Below are positions 1-11,510 of a stretch of 64,000 nucleotides of DNA, one piece after another (positions within the stretch are counted from its first letter, which is position 1; every line of letters begins with the position of its first letter). Source of the DNA: Brevibacterium sp. 'Marine' (lineage in GTDB: Bacteria; Actinomycetota; Actinomycetes; Actinomycetales; Brevibacteriaceae). Location of the stretch: NCBI RefSeq assembly GCF_012844365.1, contig NZ_CP051626.1, positions 1 to 64,000 of the forward strand. The letters are read 5' to 3'. The notes under the pieces were generated by a model that saw only the letters and a list, made by a program, of their open reading frames with translations, was not told the DNA's origin and did not search any database. Position numbers and translations under genes: made by a program.

Positions 1-94
1 GAGTCGGCAAGAGTCCACATTCTGTGGAAAACTATGTGGAAGTCATGCACAGGTGTGGATCACGCCAGAACGAATTTTTGAAAGCTGAGGAAAT

Positions 95-1801
95 GTGACG
101 GTGTCGAATTCCAAAAATGAGCTCATCAGCCGTTGGCGCACGGTGGTCTCAAACCTGGAAAAGGACCCGGACCTCACGTCGCACCAGAAGGGATTCCTCT
201 CCCTCGCCGTGCCCAAAGCCCTCGTCGACAATGCCCTCGTCCTCCTCGCCGTGCGCGACGAACACACCCGTCGCACCATTGAGACCCGGCTGCTCGGCCC
301 TCTGACAAGGGAGTTCTCCAAAGTCCTGGAATTCGAGGTGACCTTCGGCTTCGTCGTCGATCCGGAACTCGACGTGCCGATCCGCTTCGAAGATCTCATC
401 GGAGAGCCGACCCCGGGACCCCAGGTCCCCATCGATCCGGTCACCTCCACCTCGGTGACGGGAACACCGGAACCCACCCCCGCCGAGGCGGCCGAACCGG
501 TGCGACCGACCCCGGCCGATCATTCGACTCCGGAATCCGCCCAGCCGAACCAGGGCCAACCAGGTCAGAGCCAGCCCGCCGCGCAGCCTCCGAATACTCA
601 GATGCCGCAAGCGCAGACATCTGCGCCGCCGGCGACGCAGATGCCCACCGAGCAGCCGCAGGCTCCGGCCGAATCGGAGATGACCGACCGTGAGATGAAG
701 ATCGCCGAGGCGACCGCCGCCCCGATGAGCCCGCCCGTCGATGCTCCCGGCGTCGCCCAGCTCAACCCGAAGTACACCTTCGACACCTTCGTCATCGGCG
801 CGTCCAACAGGTTCGCCCACGCTGCGGCATTCGCCGTCGCCGAAGCACCGGCCAAGGCCTACAACCCCCTGTTCATCTATGGGGACTCGGGGCTGGGCAA
901 GACCCACCTGCTCCATGCGATCGGCTACTACGCGACTCAGCTGTTCCCCGAGATCCGGGTGAAGTACGTCTCCAGCGAAGAGTTCGTCAACGACTTCATC
1001 AACACGATCGGCTCGTCGAAGACCTCGAACGCTCTGCGCCCGGCTTTCCAGCGCCGCTACCGTGAGGTCGACATCCTCATGATCGACGACATCCAGTTCC
1101 TGCAGGGCAAGGATGCGACCGTCGAAGAGTTCTTCCATACCTTCAATGCTCTGCACAATGAGGCCAAACAGGTCGTCATCACCTCCGATCAGCCGCCGAA
1201 GATGCTCAAGGGCTTCGAGGAGCGGCTGCGTTCCCGATTCGAATGGGGTCTGCTCACGGACGTGCAGCCGCCGGATATGGAGACCCGGTTCGCGATTCTG
1301 CGCCGCAAGGCCGCAGCCGAACAGCTCGACGTCCCCGATGATGTCCTCGAATACATCGCCTCCCGGGTGTCGTCGAACATCCGCGAGCTCGAAGGCGCTC
1401 TCATTCGCGTGACGGCCTTCGCCAACCTCAACGATCAGCAGATCGACGTCTCCTTGGCAGAGACCGTCCTCAAGGACTTCATCACCCCGGATGACACCCC
1501 TGCCGTCTCGGCCGCGGACATCATGGGCCAGACCGCTGCCTACTTCAGCCTCACTCTCGACGACCTGTGCGGAACCTCCCGGTCCCGAACGCTGACCACG
1601 GCCAGACAGATCGCCATGTATCTGTGCCGTGAACTCACCGACCTGTCTCTGCCGAAGATCGGACAGGCCTTCGGTGGACGCGATCACACGACCGTGATGC
1701 ACGCGAACAAGAAGATTCGAACTCAGATGGCTGAAAGACGGGCCGTCTACACGCAGGTCACCGAACTCACAAACCGCATTAAACAACAGCACCGCCTATA
1801 G
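95..1801 (+). CDS. dnaA: Chromosomal replication initiator DnaA
   Basis: ATP-dependent initiator that binds DnaA boxes at oriC and opens the duplex. The 568-residue protein has an N-terminal interaction domain (about 1-95), a Pro/Gln/Ala-rich linker (about 105-215), an AAA+ core with Walker A GDSGLGKT (263-270) and Walker B ILMIDDI (about 327-333), and the C-terminal DNA-binding helix-turn-helix with [14 protein letters not shown] (528-541). The long linker is usual for actinobacteria. The start is GTG at 95; a second in-frame GTG at 101 lies about 10 bases after the GAGG at 87-90, a better Shine-Dalgarno spacing, so the true start may be two codons later. The gene leads the dnaN-recF-dciA-gyrB-gyrA series. 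Identity is certain from motifs and context. Confidence 0.98.
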   Translation: MTVSNSKNELISRWRTVVSNLEKDPDLTSHQKGFLSLAVPKALVDNALVLLAVRDEHTRRTIETRLLGPLTREFSKVLEFEVTFGFVVDPELDVPIRFEDLIGEPTPGPQVPIDPVTSTSVTGTPEPTPAEAAEPVRPTPADHSTPESAQPNQGQPGQSQPAAQPPNTQMPQAQTSAPPATQMPTEQPQAPAESEMTDREMKIAEATAAPMSPPVDAPGVAQLNPKYTFDTFVIGASNRFAHAAAFAVAEAPAKAYNPLFIYGDSGLGKTHLLHAIGYYATQLFPEIRVKYVSSEEFVNDFINTIGSSKTSNALRPAFQRRYREVDILMIDDIQFLQGKDATVEEFFHTFNALHNEAKQVVITSDQPPKMLKGFEERLRSRFEWGLLTDVQPPDMETRFAILRRKAAAEQLDVPDDVLEYIASRVSSNIRELEGALIRVTAFANLNDQQIDVSLAETVLKDFITPDDTPAVSAADIMGQTAAYFSLTLDDLCGTSRSRTLTTARQIAMYLCRELTDLSLPKIGQAFGGRDHTTVMHANKKIRTQMAERRAVYTQVTELTNRIKQQHRL

Positions 1802-1818
1802 AAGACGTCATACACATC

Positions 1819-1827
1819 TGTGGATAA
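1819..1827 (-). promoter_or_regulatory. DnaA box in oriC
   Basis: TGTGGATAA on the plus strand, the exact complement of the consensus box TTATCCACA, 18 bases after the dnaA stop codon. Confidence 0.8.
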
Positions 1828-2010
1828 CTCTGGGGACAATTGCTCACAGCTGGGGACAGACCGGTGGACAGAACTGCTGCGCGGGTGGAAAGATGTGAAC
1901 TACATGCTTGTGTTTACCCAAGCGCCCACCGACGCCTCCGTCGCGGTGCACATGGCATCCACAAGCCTATAGTCGGTCAGAACCCTTGATTACTCTGGGG
2001 TAAGCGGCAC

Positions 2011-2019
2011 TTATCCACA
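2011..2019 (+). promoter_or_regulatory. DnaA box in oriC
   Basis: Exact consensus TTATCCACA on the plus strand in the dnaA-dnaN gap, facing the box at 1819-1827. Confidence 0.8.
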
Positions 2020-2358
2020 GTCTCCACAAGTGCTGATACTTCTACCAAGTGAATTCAACTCTCAAGAGGGCGACCGCCACCGACTGCTGCGGTGGATGAG
2101 CTTCGAGCTCGGGGTCTCGAGTTCGACACAGGTGCAGAGCTGCCGAATATTCGAACACAGGATCTCAAGTGATTCTCGAATGCGAGATTCACTCTGCTGG
2201 CAGCCCTTGGCAGCCCTTTTCGGCCGGCACTCCTGAGGTGGGCACAAATCGGATAGGCTGTGTAAAGTTTTCCGAGCAGTATCGAGCCTGTGACTCGCAA
2301 CCCGGAATCTTGTGCCAGATGCCCAGTGCAGGTCGGGTGGCCACCCCGAAGGAGTAAA

Positions 2359-3498
2359 GTGAACGCGGAAGCATCCCCCTTGAAGTTCAAAGTCAATCGC
2401 GACGTTCTCGCTGACGCTGTTGCCTGGGCGACCAAGACTCTGCCCAACCGTCCTTCCGCTCCGGTCCTCACCGGCATCCTCATCACCGCCGAAGCAGGCG
2501 GCACAGTGCGCCTGGCTGTCTTCGACTACGAAGTCTCCTCCCGCGTCGAGATCGTCGCCGATGTCGCCTCCGCGGGAACTGTGCTGGTCTCCGGTCGTCT
2601 GCTCGCTGACATCTCCAAGGCGCTGCCGAACCAGGAGGTCACGCTCGAGCAGATTGATGCGAAGGTCGACGTCACCTGCGGCTCCTCTCGCTTCTCGCTG
2701 ATGACGATGCCTGTGGCTGAGTACCCGGCACTGCCGCAGATCCCCGACGACTCGGGCACCGTCTCTGCCGGTGAGTTCCAGAACGCCGTCTCACAGGTCA
2801 CGATCGCGACCTCGAAGGACGACACCCTGCCGATCCTCACCAGCGTGCGCGTCGAGATCGAGGGCGAGAAGGTCACGATGCTCGCCACCGACCGCTACCG
2901 TCTGGCCGTTCGCGAATTCACCTGGAACCCGGGCCGCCCCGACGTCTCGGCCGTGGCCCTGCTGCGTGGGCGCACACTCTCCGATGTCTCGAAGTCCCTC
3001 GGCGGCGATGTCACGATCGGTCTGAGCACCGATGCCGGCAAGGACCTCATCTCCTTCACCTCGGCGGGCCGAGTCACCACCTCGCTGCTCATCGAGGGCG
3101 AATACCCGAAGGTCCGGTCGCTGTTCCCTGATTCGGTTCCGATCCATGCCATCGTGGAGACCGCTGTGCTGCGTGAAGCCGTTCGCCGCGTCTCGCTCGT
3201 GGCCGAACGCAACACCCCGCTGCGCTTCGAGGTCACCGACGGCATGCTCACCCTGCATGCCGGCACCGGTGACGACGCTCAGGCCTCCGAAGCCGTCGAA
3301 GCCACCCTGCAGGGCGACGAGATCACCGTCGGATTCAACCCGCACTACATCGCCGAGGGCCTCGCCGCTGTCGAAAGTCCCTATGTGAACTTCTCCTTCA
3401 CACAGCCGATGAAACCGGTCATCATCTCCGGGCAGAAGGAACTCGACGGACCCGCCGACGAGTCCTACCGCTATCTGCTCATGCCCACGCGCATCTGA
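2359..3498 (+). CDS. dnaN: DNA polymerase III beta sliding clamp
   Basis: Ring-shaped processivity clamp that tethers DNA polymerase III to DNA. I chose the GTG at 2359 because AAGGAG (2349-2354) sits just before it and the protein then begins MNAEASPLKFKVNRDVLADAV, the normal clamp N terminus; the reading frame is open further upstream but that part has no clamp character. The 379-residue product has the usual length for three clamp domains and ends in the typical YRYLLMPTRI. recF begins on the base after the stop codon, so the two are surely co-transcribed. Confidence 0.97.
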   Translation: MNAEASPLKFKVNRDVLADAVAWATKTLPNRPSAPVLTGILITAEAGGTVRLAVFDYEVSSRVEIVADVASAGTVLVSGRLLADISKALPNQEVTLEQIDAKVDVTCGSSRFSLMTMPVAEYPALPQIPDDSGTVSAGEFQNAVSQVTIATSKDDTLPILTSVRVEIEGEKVTMLATDRYRLAVREFTWNPGRPDVSAVALLRGRTLSDVSKSLGGDVTIGLSTDAGKDLISFTSAGRVTTSLLIEGEYPKVRSLFPDSVPIHAIVETAVLREAVRRVSLVAERNTPLRFEVTDGMLTLHAGTGDDAQASEAVEATLQGDEITVGFNPHYIAEGLAAVESPYVNFSFTQPMKPVIISGQKELDGPADESYRYLLMPTRI

Positions 3499-4635
3499 AT
3501 GTGGATATCCCGACTCTCCCTGCGTGACTATCGGTCGTATCCCGAGCTCGACCTCGAGTTCTCACCCGGAGTCACCACATTCGTGGCCGACAACGGGACC
3601 GGGAAGACCAATATCGTCGAGGCGATCGGGTACCTCGCTCATCAGCGCTCCCATCGGGTGGCCTTCGACGCTCCGCTCGTCCACGAGGACAGACCGGCTG
3701 CGACCGTGTCCGCACTGGTCAACCGGGATCAGCGGCACGCCACCGTCGAAGTGACCATCCAGGCCAAAGGCGCCAACCGGGCCCGGGTCAACCGCAATGC
3801 GGTCAAGCTCAAAGACATCCTCGGCCTCGTCTCCTGTGTCGTCTTCGCTCCCGAGGACCTCAGCCTGGTGCGCGGGGAACCGGCCGAACGTCGGTCCTGG
3901 ATCGACACCCTCGTCGTGGCGCGAAATCCGCGTTTCGCCTCGATCATCACGGACTTCGAACGGGCACTCAAACAGCGCAATGCTCTGCTCAAACGACTCC
4001 GTGAGGACCGCGATCCCGGCCTCGAGGCGACACTCGACATCTGGAACATGGCCTATGCGGACTCCGCGGCCGAGCTCGTCTTCGGCAGGCAGCGGATCCT
4101 CGCCGATATCGTCGAGCCGCTGCAGACGAACTTCGCCTATATCGCCGCCGACGCCCGACTTGAGCGGCAAGGTGCTCATATCGCCTATGACTCGCGCATC
4201 GACTACTCGCAGGCCGATTCCGCTGCCGACTGCAGAGAACTGCTTCTCGCGGCCCTCGACCGCCGCCGGACGACGGAGATCGAGCGCGGTCTGACCCTGC
4301 ACGGACCCGGTCGCGATGACCTGTCGCTGATGATCGGAACCCATCCGGCGAAGGGCTACGCCTCTCATGGAGAGACCTGGTCGCTGGCGCTGGCCATGCA
4401 GCTGGCCGGATGGGATCTGCTCTCCGCCGATGCCGGAAGCGCCTCCGAACAGCCGATCCTCGTCCTCGACGACGTCTTCGCCGAACTCGACACCGGCCGA
4501 CGTCAGCGTCTGGCCTCGAGAGTGACGTCGGCCGAACAGGTCTTCATCACCGCAGCCGTCGACTCCGATCTGCCCGATGGCCTCGAGGGAATCCGGATCG
4601 ACCAGTCCCGACTCCTGCAGAGCAGCACATCATGA
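3499..4635 (+). CDS. recF: DNA replication and repair protein RecF
   Basis: SMC-like ATPase that helps load RecA at gapped DNA with RecO and RecR. The 378-residue protein carries a Walker A ADNGTGKT (about 30-37), a Walker B ILVLDDVFAELD starting near residue 320, and an SHGE signature-type stretch about 50 residues before it. The ATG at 3499 directly abuts the dnaN stop, and the stop codon overlaps the start of the DciA-like gene (ATGA), so expression is probably coupled along dnaN-recF-dciA. Confidence 0.97.
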   Translation: MWISRLSLRDYRSYPELDLEFSPGVTTFVADNGTGKTNIVEAIGYLAHQRSHRVAFDAPLVHEDRPAATVSALVNRDQRHATVEVTIQAKGANRARVNRNAVKLKDILGLVSCVVFAPEDLSLVRGEPAERRSWIDTLVVARNPRFASIITDFERALKQRNALLKRLREDRDPGLEATLDIWNMAYADSAAELVFGRQRILADIVEPLQTNFAYIAADARLERQGAHIAYDSRIDYSQADSAADCRELLLAALDRRRTTEIERGLTLHGPGRDDLSLMIGTHPAKGYASHGETWSLALAMQLAGWDLLSADAGSASEQPILVLDDVFAELDTGRRQRLASRVTSAEQVFITAAVDSDLPDGLEGIRIDQSRLLQSSTS

Positions 4636-5144
4636 GCGGCATCGACCGGGACTACTCCACTCCCGTCGCCGCACTCGAAGCCCTCGACCGGGTCCGGCGG
4701 ATGGAGGTCACCGAAGCGAAATTCGTCCGCAGCCGTCGCCGCTCCCGCCTGCGCGGCGAAGTCGTCTACTCCGGATCGGGCAGGGACGGCCGTGACCCGA
4801 AGACGGTGTCATCGGTGCTCGGTTCGCTCATCTCCGATCGCGGCTGGTCGTCCTCACTCGACATCGGGAAGGTGCTCGGCCGATGGCCCGACCTCGTCGG
4901 ACCCCAAGTGGCCCAGCACGCGACTCCCATCGACTTCTCTCCTCCGCTGCTCGTCATCGCCGCGGATTCGACGACCTGGGCGACCCAGCTGCGGGTGCTC
5001 AGACCGACGATCCTGCGCAAGCTCGAGGAGGGACTGGGCTCGGCGACGATCACCGAGATCGAGATCAAGGGACCCCAGGGGCGCAGTTTCAAACGCGGCC
5101 GACGATCGGTGGCCGGCCGCGGCCCCAGGGACACATTCGGGTGA
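4632..5144 (+). CDS. DciA-like DUF721 protein (Rv0004 type)
   Basis: A 170-residue protein of the DUF721/DciA family, which loads or assists the replicative helicase DnaB in bacteria lacking DnaC. The C-terminal half contains the family core, from about VLGRWPDLVGPQVAQHATPI through STTWATQLRVL to a basic tail. The N-terminal third is Arg-rich. The ATG at 4632 overlaps the recF stop; the open frame extends upstream inside recF but only this start gives the family's normal N terminus. Placement between recF and gyrB is the standard actinobacterial position (Rv0004 in M. tuberculosis). Confidence 0.88.
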   Translation: MSGIDRDYSTPVAALEALDRVRRMEVTEAKFVRSRRRSRLRGEVVYSGSGRDGRDPKTVSSVLGSLISDRGWSSSLDIGKVLGRWPDLVGPQVAQHATPIDFSPPLLVIAADSTTWATQLRVLRPTILRKLEEGLGSATITEIEIKGPQGRSFKRGRRSVAGRGPRDTFG

Positions 5145-5183
5145 AGCGGACAGCCGCCTCGGCGAGATTCCGGGAAGCGACCC

Positions 5184-5223
5184 TGCATTTCTGAGAAGAA
5201 CCCCGTGCATTTCTGAGAAGAAC
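5184..5223 (+). repeat. Two-copy 18-bp direct repeat upstream of gyrB
   Basis: The 18-mer TGCATTTCTGAGAAGAAC occurs at 5184-5201 and again at 5206-5223 with a 22-base period, in the 241-base gap between dciA and gyrB. Spacing of about two helical turns would suit a regulator binding one DNA face upstream of gyrB, but no regulator is known. Confidence 0.75.
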
Positions 5224-5346
5224 ACAGAAGGCCTCAAACGGCCATAGGCGCTCCCTGACCTGTCCGGGGGTACATCTGCGGCACGAAAATTCGGGAAATA
5301 CGCCTTCACAGGCCGCTTACGGGCATTTCAGCGTGCGGCGCGGTAG

Positions 5347-7383
<2,037 letters not shown>

Positions 7384-7523
7384 TCATCCGTCCTCACCGG
7401 GCAGCCGCCTCGGTGAGGGTGGGAGATCGGATGCACCGCACCCATTCTTTGCACGCACCAATCGCCGCCGCACACGGCTGAGACCCAGCCGGACACGGTA
7501 CGAACACAAGGGAAGAGCCCACA

Positions 7524-10091
7524 TTGGCCGACGAGAACGATATCGGAACAGAAATCAACCGGATCGAACAGGTTGATCTCAACCTCGAGATGCAGAGGTC
7601 GTACCTCGATTACGCGATGAGCGTGATCGTCGGCCGTGCCCTGCCCGACGTCCGCGACGGGCTCAAGCCCGTCCATCGCCGCGTGCTCTACGCGATGTTC
7701 GACGGCGGCTACCGCCCCGACCGCAACTTCTCCAAGTGCTCGCGCGTCGTCGGCGACGTGATGGGTCAGTACCACCCGCACGGCGACACGGCGATCTACG
7801 ACGCCATGGTCCGCCTCGTGCAGCCGTGGACGATGCGCTACCCGCTCGTGGCCGGTCAGGGCAACTTCGGTTCCCCGGGCGACGACGGAGCGGCGGCACC
7901 GCGTTATACCGAGTGCAAGATGGCGCCCCTGGCCATGGAGATGGTCCGGGACATCGAAGAAGGCACCGTCGACTTCCAGGACAACTACGACGGCCGCAAC
8001 CAGGAACCCATGGTTCTGCCCTCCAGGTTCCCGAACCTGCTGGTCAACGGCTCGGCCGGCATTGCTGTGGGTATGGCCACGAACATTCCTCCGCACAACC
8101 TGCGTGAGGTCACCCAGGGTGCGCAGTGGCTGCTGTCCCACCCGGAGGCGAGCAAGGAAGAGGCTCTCGAAGCCCTCCTCGGCATCATCAAGGGACCCGA
8201 CTTCCCGATGGGCGCGACGGTCCTCGGCCGCAAGGGCATCGAGGACACCTATCGCACCGGTCGCGGCTCGATCACCCAGCGAGCAGTCGTCGAAGTCGAA
8301 GAGATCCAGGGCCGCACCTGCCTCGTCGTCACCCAGCTGCCCTACATGGTCAACCCGGACACCCTGGCCGCGAAGATCGCCTCCTACGTCAAGGACGGCA
8401 AGGTCGCCGGCATCGCCGATCTGCGAGATGAGTCCTCGGGCCGCACCGGTCAGCGACTGGTCATCGTGCTCAAGCGCGATGCCGTGGCCAAGGTCGTGCT
8501 CAACAACCTGTACAAGCACACGTCGCTGCAGGAGAACTTCTCCGCGAACATGCTGGCCCTCGTCGACAGCGTGCCGCGCACGCTGAGCATCGACTCCTTC
8601 CTGCGTCTGTGGGTCAAACACCAGATCGAAGTCATCGTCCGTCGCACGCAGTTCCGTCTGCGCAAGGCCGAGGAACGCGCTCATATCCTGCGCGGCTACC
8701 TCAAGGCCCTCGACGCCCTCGACGAGGTCATCGCCCTGATCCGCCGCTCCCCGTCCTCGGACGAGGCGCGGGCCGGTCTGATGGAGCTGCTCGAGGTCGA
8801 TGAGACCCAGGCCAATGCGATCCTCGACCTGCAGCTGCGCCGACTGGCCGCCCTGGAGCGTCTGAAGATCCAGGAAGAGGCCGAGAAGATCGAGCAGCTG
8901 ATCGCCGAGTACAACCACATCCTGGCCACCCCGTCTCGCCAGCGTGAGATCGTGTCCGAGGAACTCGACGAGATCGTCGAACGCTACGGAGACGATCGCC
9001 GCACGAAGATCCTCGCCGGGTTCGACGGTGACGTGTCCATGGAGGACCTCATCCCCGAGGAGGAGGTCGTCGTCACGATCACTCGCGGCGGTTACGCGAA
9101 GCGGACCCAGACGCACCTCTACCGTGCCCAGCACCGAGGCGGCAAGGGCATCAAGGGCGCCGCACTGCGCGGTGATGACGTCGTCGAACAGTTCTTCGTC
9201 ACCTCCACCCACAACTGGCTGCTGTTCTTCACGAACACCGGCCGCGTGTATCGCGCCAAGGCCTATGAGCTGCCCGAGGGCTCACGGGACGCCAAGGGCC
9301 AGCACGTGGCGAACCTGCTCGCCCTCCAGCCGGGCGAGTCGATCGCCCAGGTGCTGTCGATCCGGGACTACGAGGAAGCCGACTTCCTCATCCTCGCCAC
9401 CCGTTCCGGCGTGGTGAAGAAGACCCGCCTGAGCGAGTACGACTCGAACCGCACCGGCGGTGTCATCGCCATCAACCTGCGCGAATACAAGGGTCAGCCC
9501 GATGAACTGGTCTCGGCCCGCATTGTCGGCGCCGATGACCATCTGCTGCTGATCTCGCGCAAGGGCATGTCGATCCGCTTCGCCGCCGATGACGAGTCGA
9601 TCCGTCCCCTGGGCAGGGTCACCGGAGGCGTCACCGGCATGAAGTTCAAGGAGGACGACGAGCTGCTGACGATGGACGTCGTCCGGCCCGACACCTATGT
9701 CTTCGTCGTCACGGAAGCAGGGTTCGCCAAACGCACACCGGTCGACGAGTACCGCCTGCAGGGCCGTGGCGGCCTGGGAATCCGGGTTGCGAAGATCACC
9801 GAACAGCGCGGAGACTTGGTAGGCGGGCTCATCGTCGAAGACGGTGAGGAGGTCCTCGTGGTCATGGAGCGCGGTAAGATCGTTCGGTCGAGCATCGATG
9901 AGGTTCCGGCGAAGGGACGCAACACCATGGGTGTGGTGTTCGCGAAACCGGGCAAGAAAGATCGTATTATCGCAGTGACCCGTGGGCCCGAGGCCGAGGT
10001 CGAAGACGAGATCGAAAGCGAAGACGATGCCGAAGTCCCGGAAGGTGAGGTCGCAGAGCCTCAGACCGGCAACGAGGATGTGGAAGAGTGA
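7524..10091 (+). CDS. gyrA: DNA gyrase subunit A
   Basis: Breakage-reunion subunit of gyrase. The start is a TTG at 7524 with GGGAAGA about 8 bases upstream, giving [20 protein letters not shown]. The catalytic tyrosine is Y128 in PRYTE. The quinolone-resistance region reads [12 protein letters not shown] (85-96), so the position equal to E. coli Ser83 is Thr89 and that equal to Asp87 is Asp93. The C-terminal beta-pinwheel domain follows, then an acidic tail of about 30 residues. Length 855. The stop codon overlaps the GTG of the DUF3566 gene. Confidence 0.98.
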   Translation: MADENDIGTEINRIEQVDLNLEMQRSYLDYAMSVIVGRALPDVRDGLKPVHRRVLYAMFDGGYRPDRNFSKCSRVVGDVMGQYHPHGDTAIYDAMVRLVQPWTMRYPLVAGQGNFGSPGDDGAAAPRYTECKMAPLAMEMVRDIEEGTVDFQDNYDGRNQEPMVLPSRFPNLLVNGSAGIAVGMATNIPPHNLREVTQGAQWLLSHPEASKEEALEALLGIIKGPDFPMGATVLGRKGIEDTYRTGRGSITQRAVVEVEEIQGRTCLVVTQLPYMVNPDTLAAKIASYVKDGKVAGIADLRDESSGRTGQRLVIVLKRDAVAKVVLNNLYKHTSLQENFSANMLALVDSVPRTLSIDSFLRLWVKHQIEVIVRRTQFRLRKAEERAHILRGYLKALDALDEVIALIRRSPSSDEARAGLMELLEVDETQANAILDLQLRRLAALERLKIQEEAEKIEQLIAEYNHILATPSRQREIVSEELDEIVERYGDDRRTKILAGFDGDVSMEDLIPEEEVVVTITRGGYAKRTQTHLYRAQHRGGKGIKGAALRGDDVVEQFFVTSTHNWLLFFTNTGRVYRAKAYELPEGSRDAKGQHVANLLALQPGESIAQVLSIRDYEEADFLILATRSGVVKKTRLSEYDSNRTGGVIAINLREYKGQPDELVSARIVGADDHLLLISRKGMSIRFAADDESIRPLGRVTGGVTGMKFKEDDELLTMDVVRPDTYVFVVTEAGFAKRTPVDEYRLQGRGGLGIRVAKITEQRGDLVGGLIVEDGEEVLVVMERGKIVRSSIDEVPAKGRNTMGVVFAKPGKKDRIIAVTRGPEAEVEDEIESEDDAEVPEGEVAEPQTGNEDVEE

Positions 10092-10948
10092 GCGATAGCA
10101 AACAGCCAGGCTCAGGCAAGATCATACGCACGTCGAGCGGCTCGACCCGTCTGACGGCCGGCTCGTCGAAGTCGGACGAGAAGTCGGCCGCGGCAAGCGG
10201 TTCAGGCTCGAACTCCGGGTCGGGAACCGGCGCGAAACAGGGATCCGACTCCGCTCGCGGCTCTTCGGGACCCGACAGCCAGAACGCGACCGTCGTCGCA
10301 CCTCCCGCACCGAAGGCTTCGCCGAAGCCCAACCGCGCTCCCTCTGCCGGGTCGACGCCGTCGGCACACACCGGATCCCAGGGATCGGGTACCCAGACCG
10401 GGTCTCAGGGATCGGGCGCTCCCGCTGCCGGATCTCAGGGATCGGGTTCCCAGGGATCGGGCGGCGGCAACCGCAGCGCCACCTCGGTGATGGGAAATGC
10501 TGCGAACACCGTCCGCGCCAGCTCCGGCGGCGTGAAGATGGGCGTGAAGAACATGGTCGACAACGGGAAGGGCAAGAAGAAAAAGGGCCCCCGCACCGTT
10601 CGTCTCACCGTCTCCGCCGTCGACCCGTGGTCGGTCATGAAGATGTCGTTCCTCATGTCCGTGGCGATCGGGATCGCCACCATCGTCGCCTTCATCGTGC
10701 TGTGGGTCGTGCTGCAGGCGACCGGTGTGATGAGCGGCCTCGAATCGACGATGAGCGAGCTTGCCGGCGCCGAATCGGCCGAGCGGATCATCGGGATCTT
10801 CGGCTTCGGCCGAGTCGTCGCAGCCGGCTTCATCATCGCGGTCATCAACATCGTGCTGATGACGGCGCTGTCGACCCTGGCCGCGTTCATCTACAACATC
10901 GGCTCCCTCATCGCCGGCGGATTCAGCCTCACCCTCACCGACGACTGA
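10088..10948 (+). CDS. DUF3566 membrane protein with Gly/Ser-rich N terminus (Rv0007 type)
   Basis: A 286-residue protein translationally coupled to gyrA through a GTGA overlap. The first 150 or so residues are low-complexity Ser/Gly/Pro/Ala with repeated GSQGSG units, encoded by near-identical DNA repeats around 10377-10460. A basic stretch follows, then the DUF3566 core starting [20 protein letters not shown] with two membrane helices (about 192-215 and 238-262). Homologues occupy the same place after gyrA in mycobacteria. The function is unknown; a role near the cell envelope or division site is only inferred from its neighbours. Confidence 0.85.
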   Translation: MSDSKQPGSGKIIRTSSGSTRLTAGSSKSDEKSAAASGSGSNSGSGTGAKQGSDSARGSSGPDSQNATVVAPPAPKASPKPNRAPSAGSTPSAHTGSQGSGTQTGSQGSGAPAAGSQGSGSQGSGGGNRSATSVMGNAANTVRASSGGVKMGVKNMVDNGKGKKKKGPRTVRLTVSAVDPWSVMKMSFLMSVAIGIATIVAFIVLWVVLQATGVMSGLESTMSELAGAESAERIIGIFGFGRVVAAGFIIAVINIVLMTALSTLAAFIYNIGSLIAGGFSLTLTDD

Positions 10949-10959
10949 CCCCTCCCCTT

Positions 10960-11023
10960 ATTGCTACCTGACGGCGGCCCAGCAACCTCGCGCAAGGTTG
11001 CTGGGCCGCCGTCAGGTAGCAAT
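10960..11023. repeat. Long palindrome, copy 1 (29-bp stem), probable terminator
   Basis: Perfect inverted repeat with arms 10960-10988 and 10995-11023 and a 6-base loop (CGCGCA), starting 11 bases after the DUF3566 stop. A near-identical element lies at 38332-38397. It could end transcription of the gyrase operon before the tRNA genes, but there is no long T run, and a stem this long and repeated elsewhere looks like a dispersed palindromic element. Confidence 0.9.
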
Positions 11024-11109
11024 TGGAGGGTGTGAGAGGGGTCACTGGGCGTCGATTTGTGTTTAGCTGCGGTCGATGGGTATTGTTTTACTTCGGGTTC
11101 ACCCGATAA

Positions 11110-11183
11110 GGGCCTATAGCTCAGGCGGTTAGAGCGCTTCGCTGATAACGAAGAGGTCCCTGGTTCAAGTCCAGGTAGGCCCA
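11110..11183 (+). tRNA. tRNA-Ile (GAT)
   Basis: A 74-base cloverleaf: acceptor GGGCCTA paired with TAGGCCC, D arm GCTC/GAGC, anticodon arm CTTCG-CTGATAA-CGAAG with anticodon GAT, T arm CCTGG-TTCAAGT-CCAGG, discriminator A. CCA is not encoded. It holds the place of ileT after the gyrA region in mycobacteria. A possible promoter (TTGTGT, 18 bases, TATTGT) lies at 11057-11086. Confidence 0.97.
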
Positions 11184-11220
11184 CGTCCTGTCACAACAGG
11201 ATTTCCTTTCGAGGAGGATC

Positions 11221-11337
11221 ATGAGAAGATGGATTCTCAGCGGTCTCACTTTGGTGGGACTGGGAGTGTTCTTCGGGTGGCGGCACCGTAACCAGGGTGC
11301 CCAGGCCGAATGGTCCGAACACACCGACTCGGTGTGA
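11221..11337 (+). CDS. DLW-39 family small protein
   Basis: A 38-residue open frame between the two tRNA genes. It starts with ATG at 11221 behind the strong ribosome site GAGGAGG (11211-11217) and ends TGA at 11335. The product has one predicted membrane helix (residues 4-20) followed by a polar tail ending EWSEHTDSV. This matches the plan of the actinobacterial DLW-39 family, small proteins with a conserved C-terminal motif of the type DLWxEATDSV. The function is unknown. The ribosome site and the family-like tail argue that it is real. Confidence 0.75.
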   Translation: MRRWILSGLTLVGLGVFFGWRHRNQGAQAEWSEHTDSV

Positions 11338-11354
11338 GGGTGTGAACCCATTTC

Positions 11355-11427
11355 GGGGGTATGGCGCAATTGGTAGCGCATCTGCTTTGCAAGCAGAGGG
11401 TTAGGGGTTCGAGTCCCCTTACCTCCA
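11355..11427 (+). tRNA. tRNA-Ala (TGC)
   Basis: A 73-base cloverleaf: acceptor GGGGGTA with TACCTCC (one G-U pair), D arm GCGC/GCGC, anticodon arm TCTGC-TTTGCAA-GCAGA with anticodon TGC, T arm AGGGG-TTCGAGT-CCCCT, discriminator A, CCA not encoded. It follows tRNA-Ile and the DLW-39 gene and is probably co-transcribed with them. Confidence 0.97.
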
Positions 11428-11457
11428 CTCGAGTAGTTTTGAGACAGCACTCGTAGA

Positions 11458-11495
11458 ACGAAGGCTCCGAACCGATTGCGGTTCGGAGCCTTCGT
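11458..11495. terminator. Bidirectional terminator between tRNA-Ala and the CHAP gene
   Basis: Perfect 16-bp stem (11458-11473 with 11480-11495) and a 6-base loop between convergent units. T-poor, as usual in high-GC actinobacteria. Confidence 0.75.
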
Positions 11496-11510
11496 CGTCG
11501 CGAAAACCTA

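Larger units (their letters stand above)
1802..2358. other. oriC: Chromosomal origin oriC (dnaA-dnaN intergenic region)
   Basis: This 557-base gene-free stretch between dnaA and dnaN is where actinobacterial origins lie. It holds two perfect DnaA boxes, TTATCCACA at 2011-2019 on the plus strand and its complement at 1819-1827, plus weaker look-alikes, and AT-richer patches. A further box-like TGTGGAAAA lies before dnaA at 23-31. The segments at 1901-1920 and 1975-1986 recur at 40.8 kb next to another DnaA-box cluster. The dnaN promoter should also lie here, but I cannot pick hexamers with confidence. Confidence 0.9.

Noticed and set aside
149..1792. Long open frame antisense to dnaA (and similar long antisense frames opposite gyrB, gyrA, recF and the kinases)
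   Set aside because: High-GC coding DNA leaves the complementary frame open; these products are low-information Arg/Gly/Asp-rich and match no family, while the sense frames are certain genes.
1802..2358. Possible small protein genes in the dnaA-dnaN gap
   Set aside because: Several frames of 60-70 codons exist on both strands, but they overlap DnaA boxes, lack ribosome sites and show no codon bias.
2290..2358. Longer N terminus for DnaN
   Set aside because: The extra 23 residues have no clamp similarity and the AAGGAG fits the GTG at 2359.
10377..10460. Clustered CAGGGATCGGG repeats considered as a regulatory or CRISPR-like array
   Set aside because: They encode GSQGSG units in the low-complexity N terminus of the DUF3566 protein and lack spacers of constant length.
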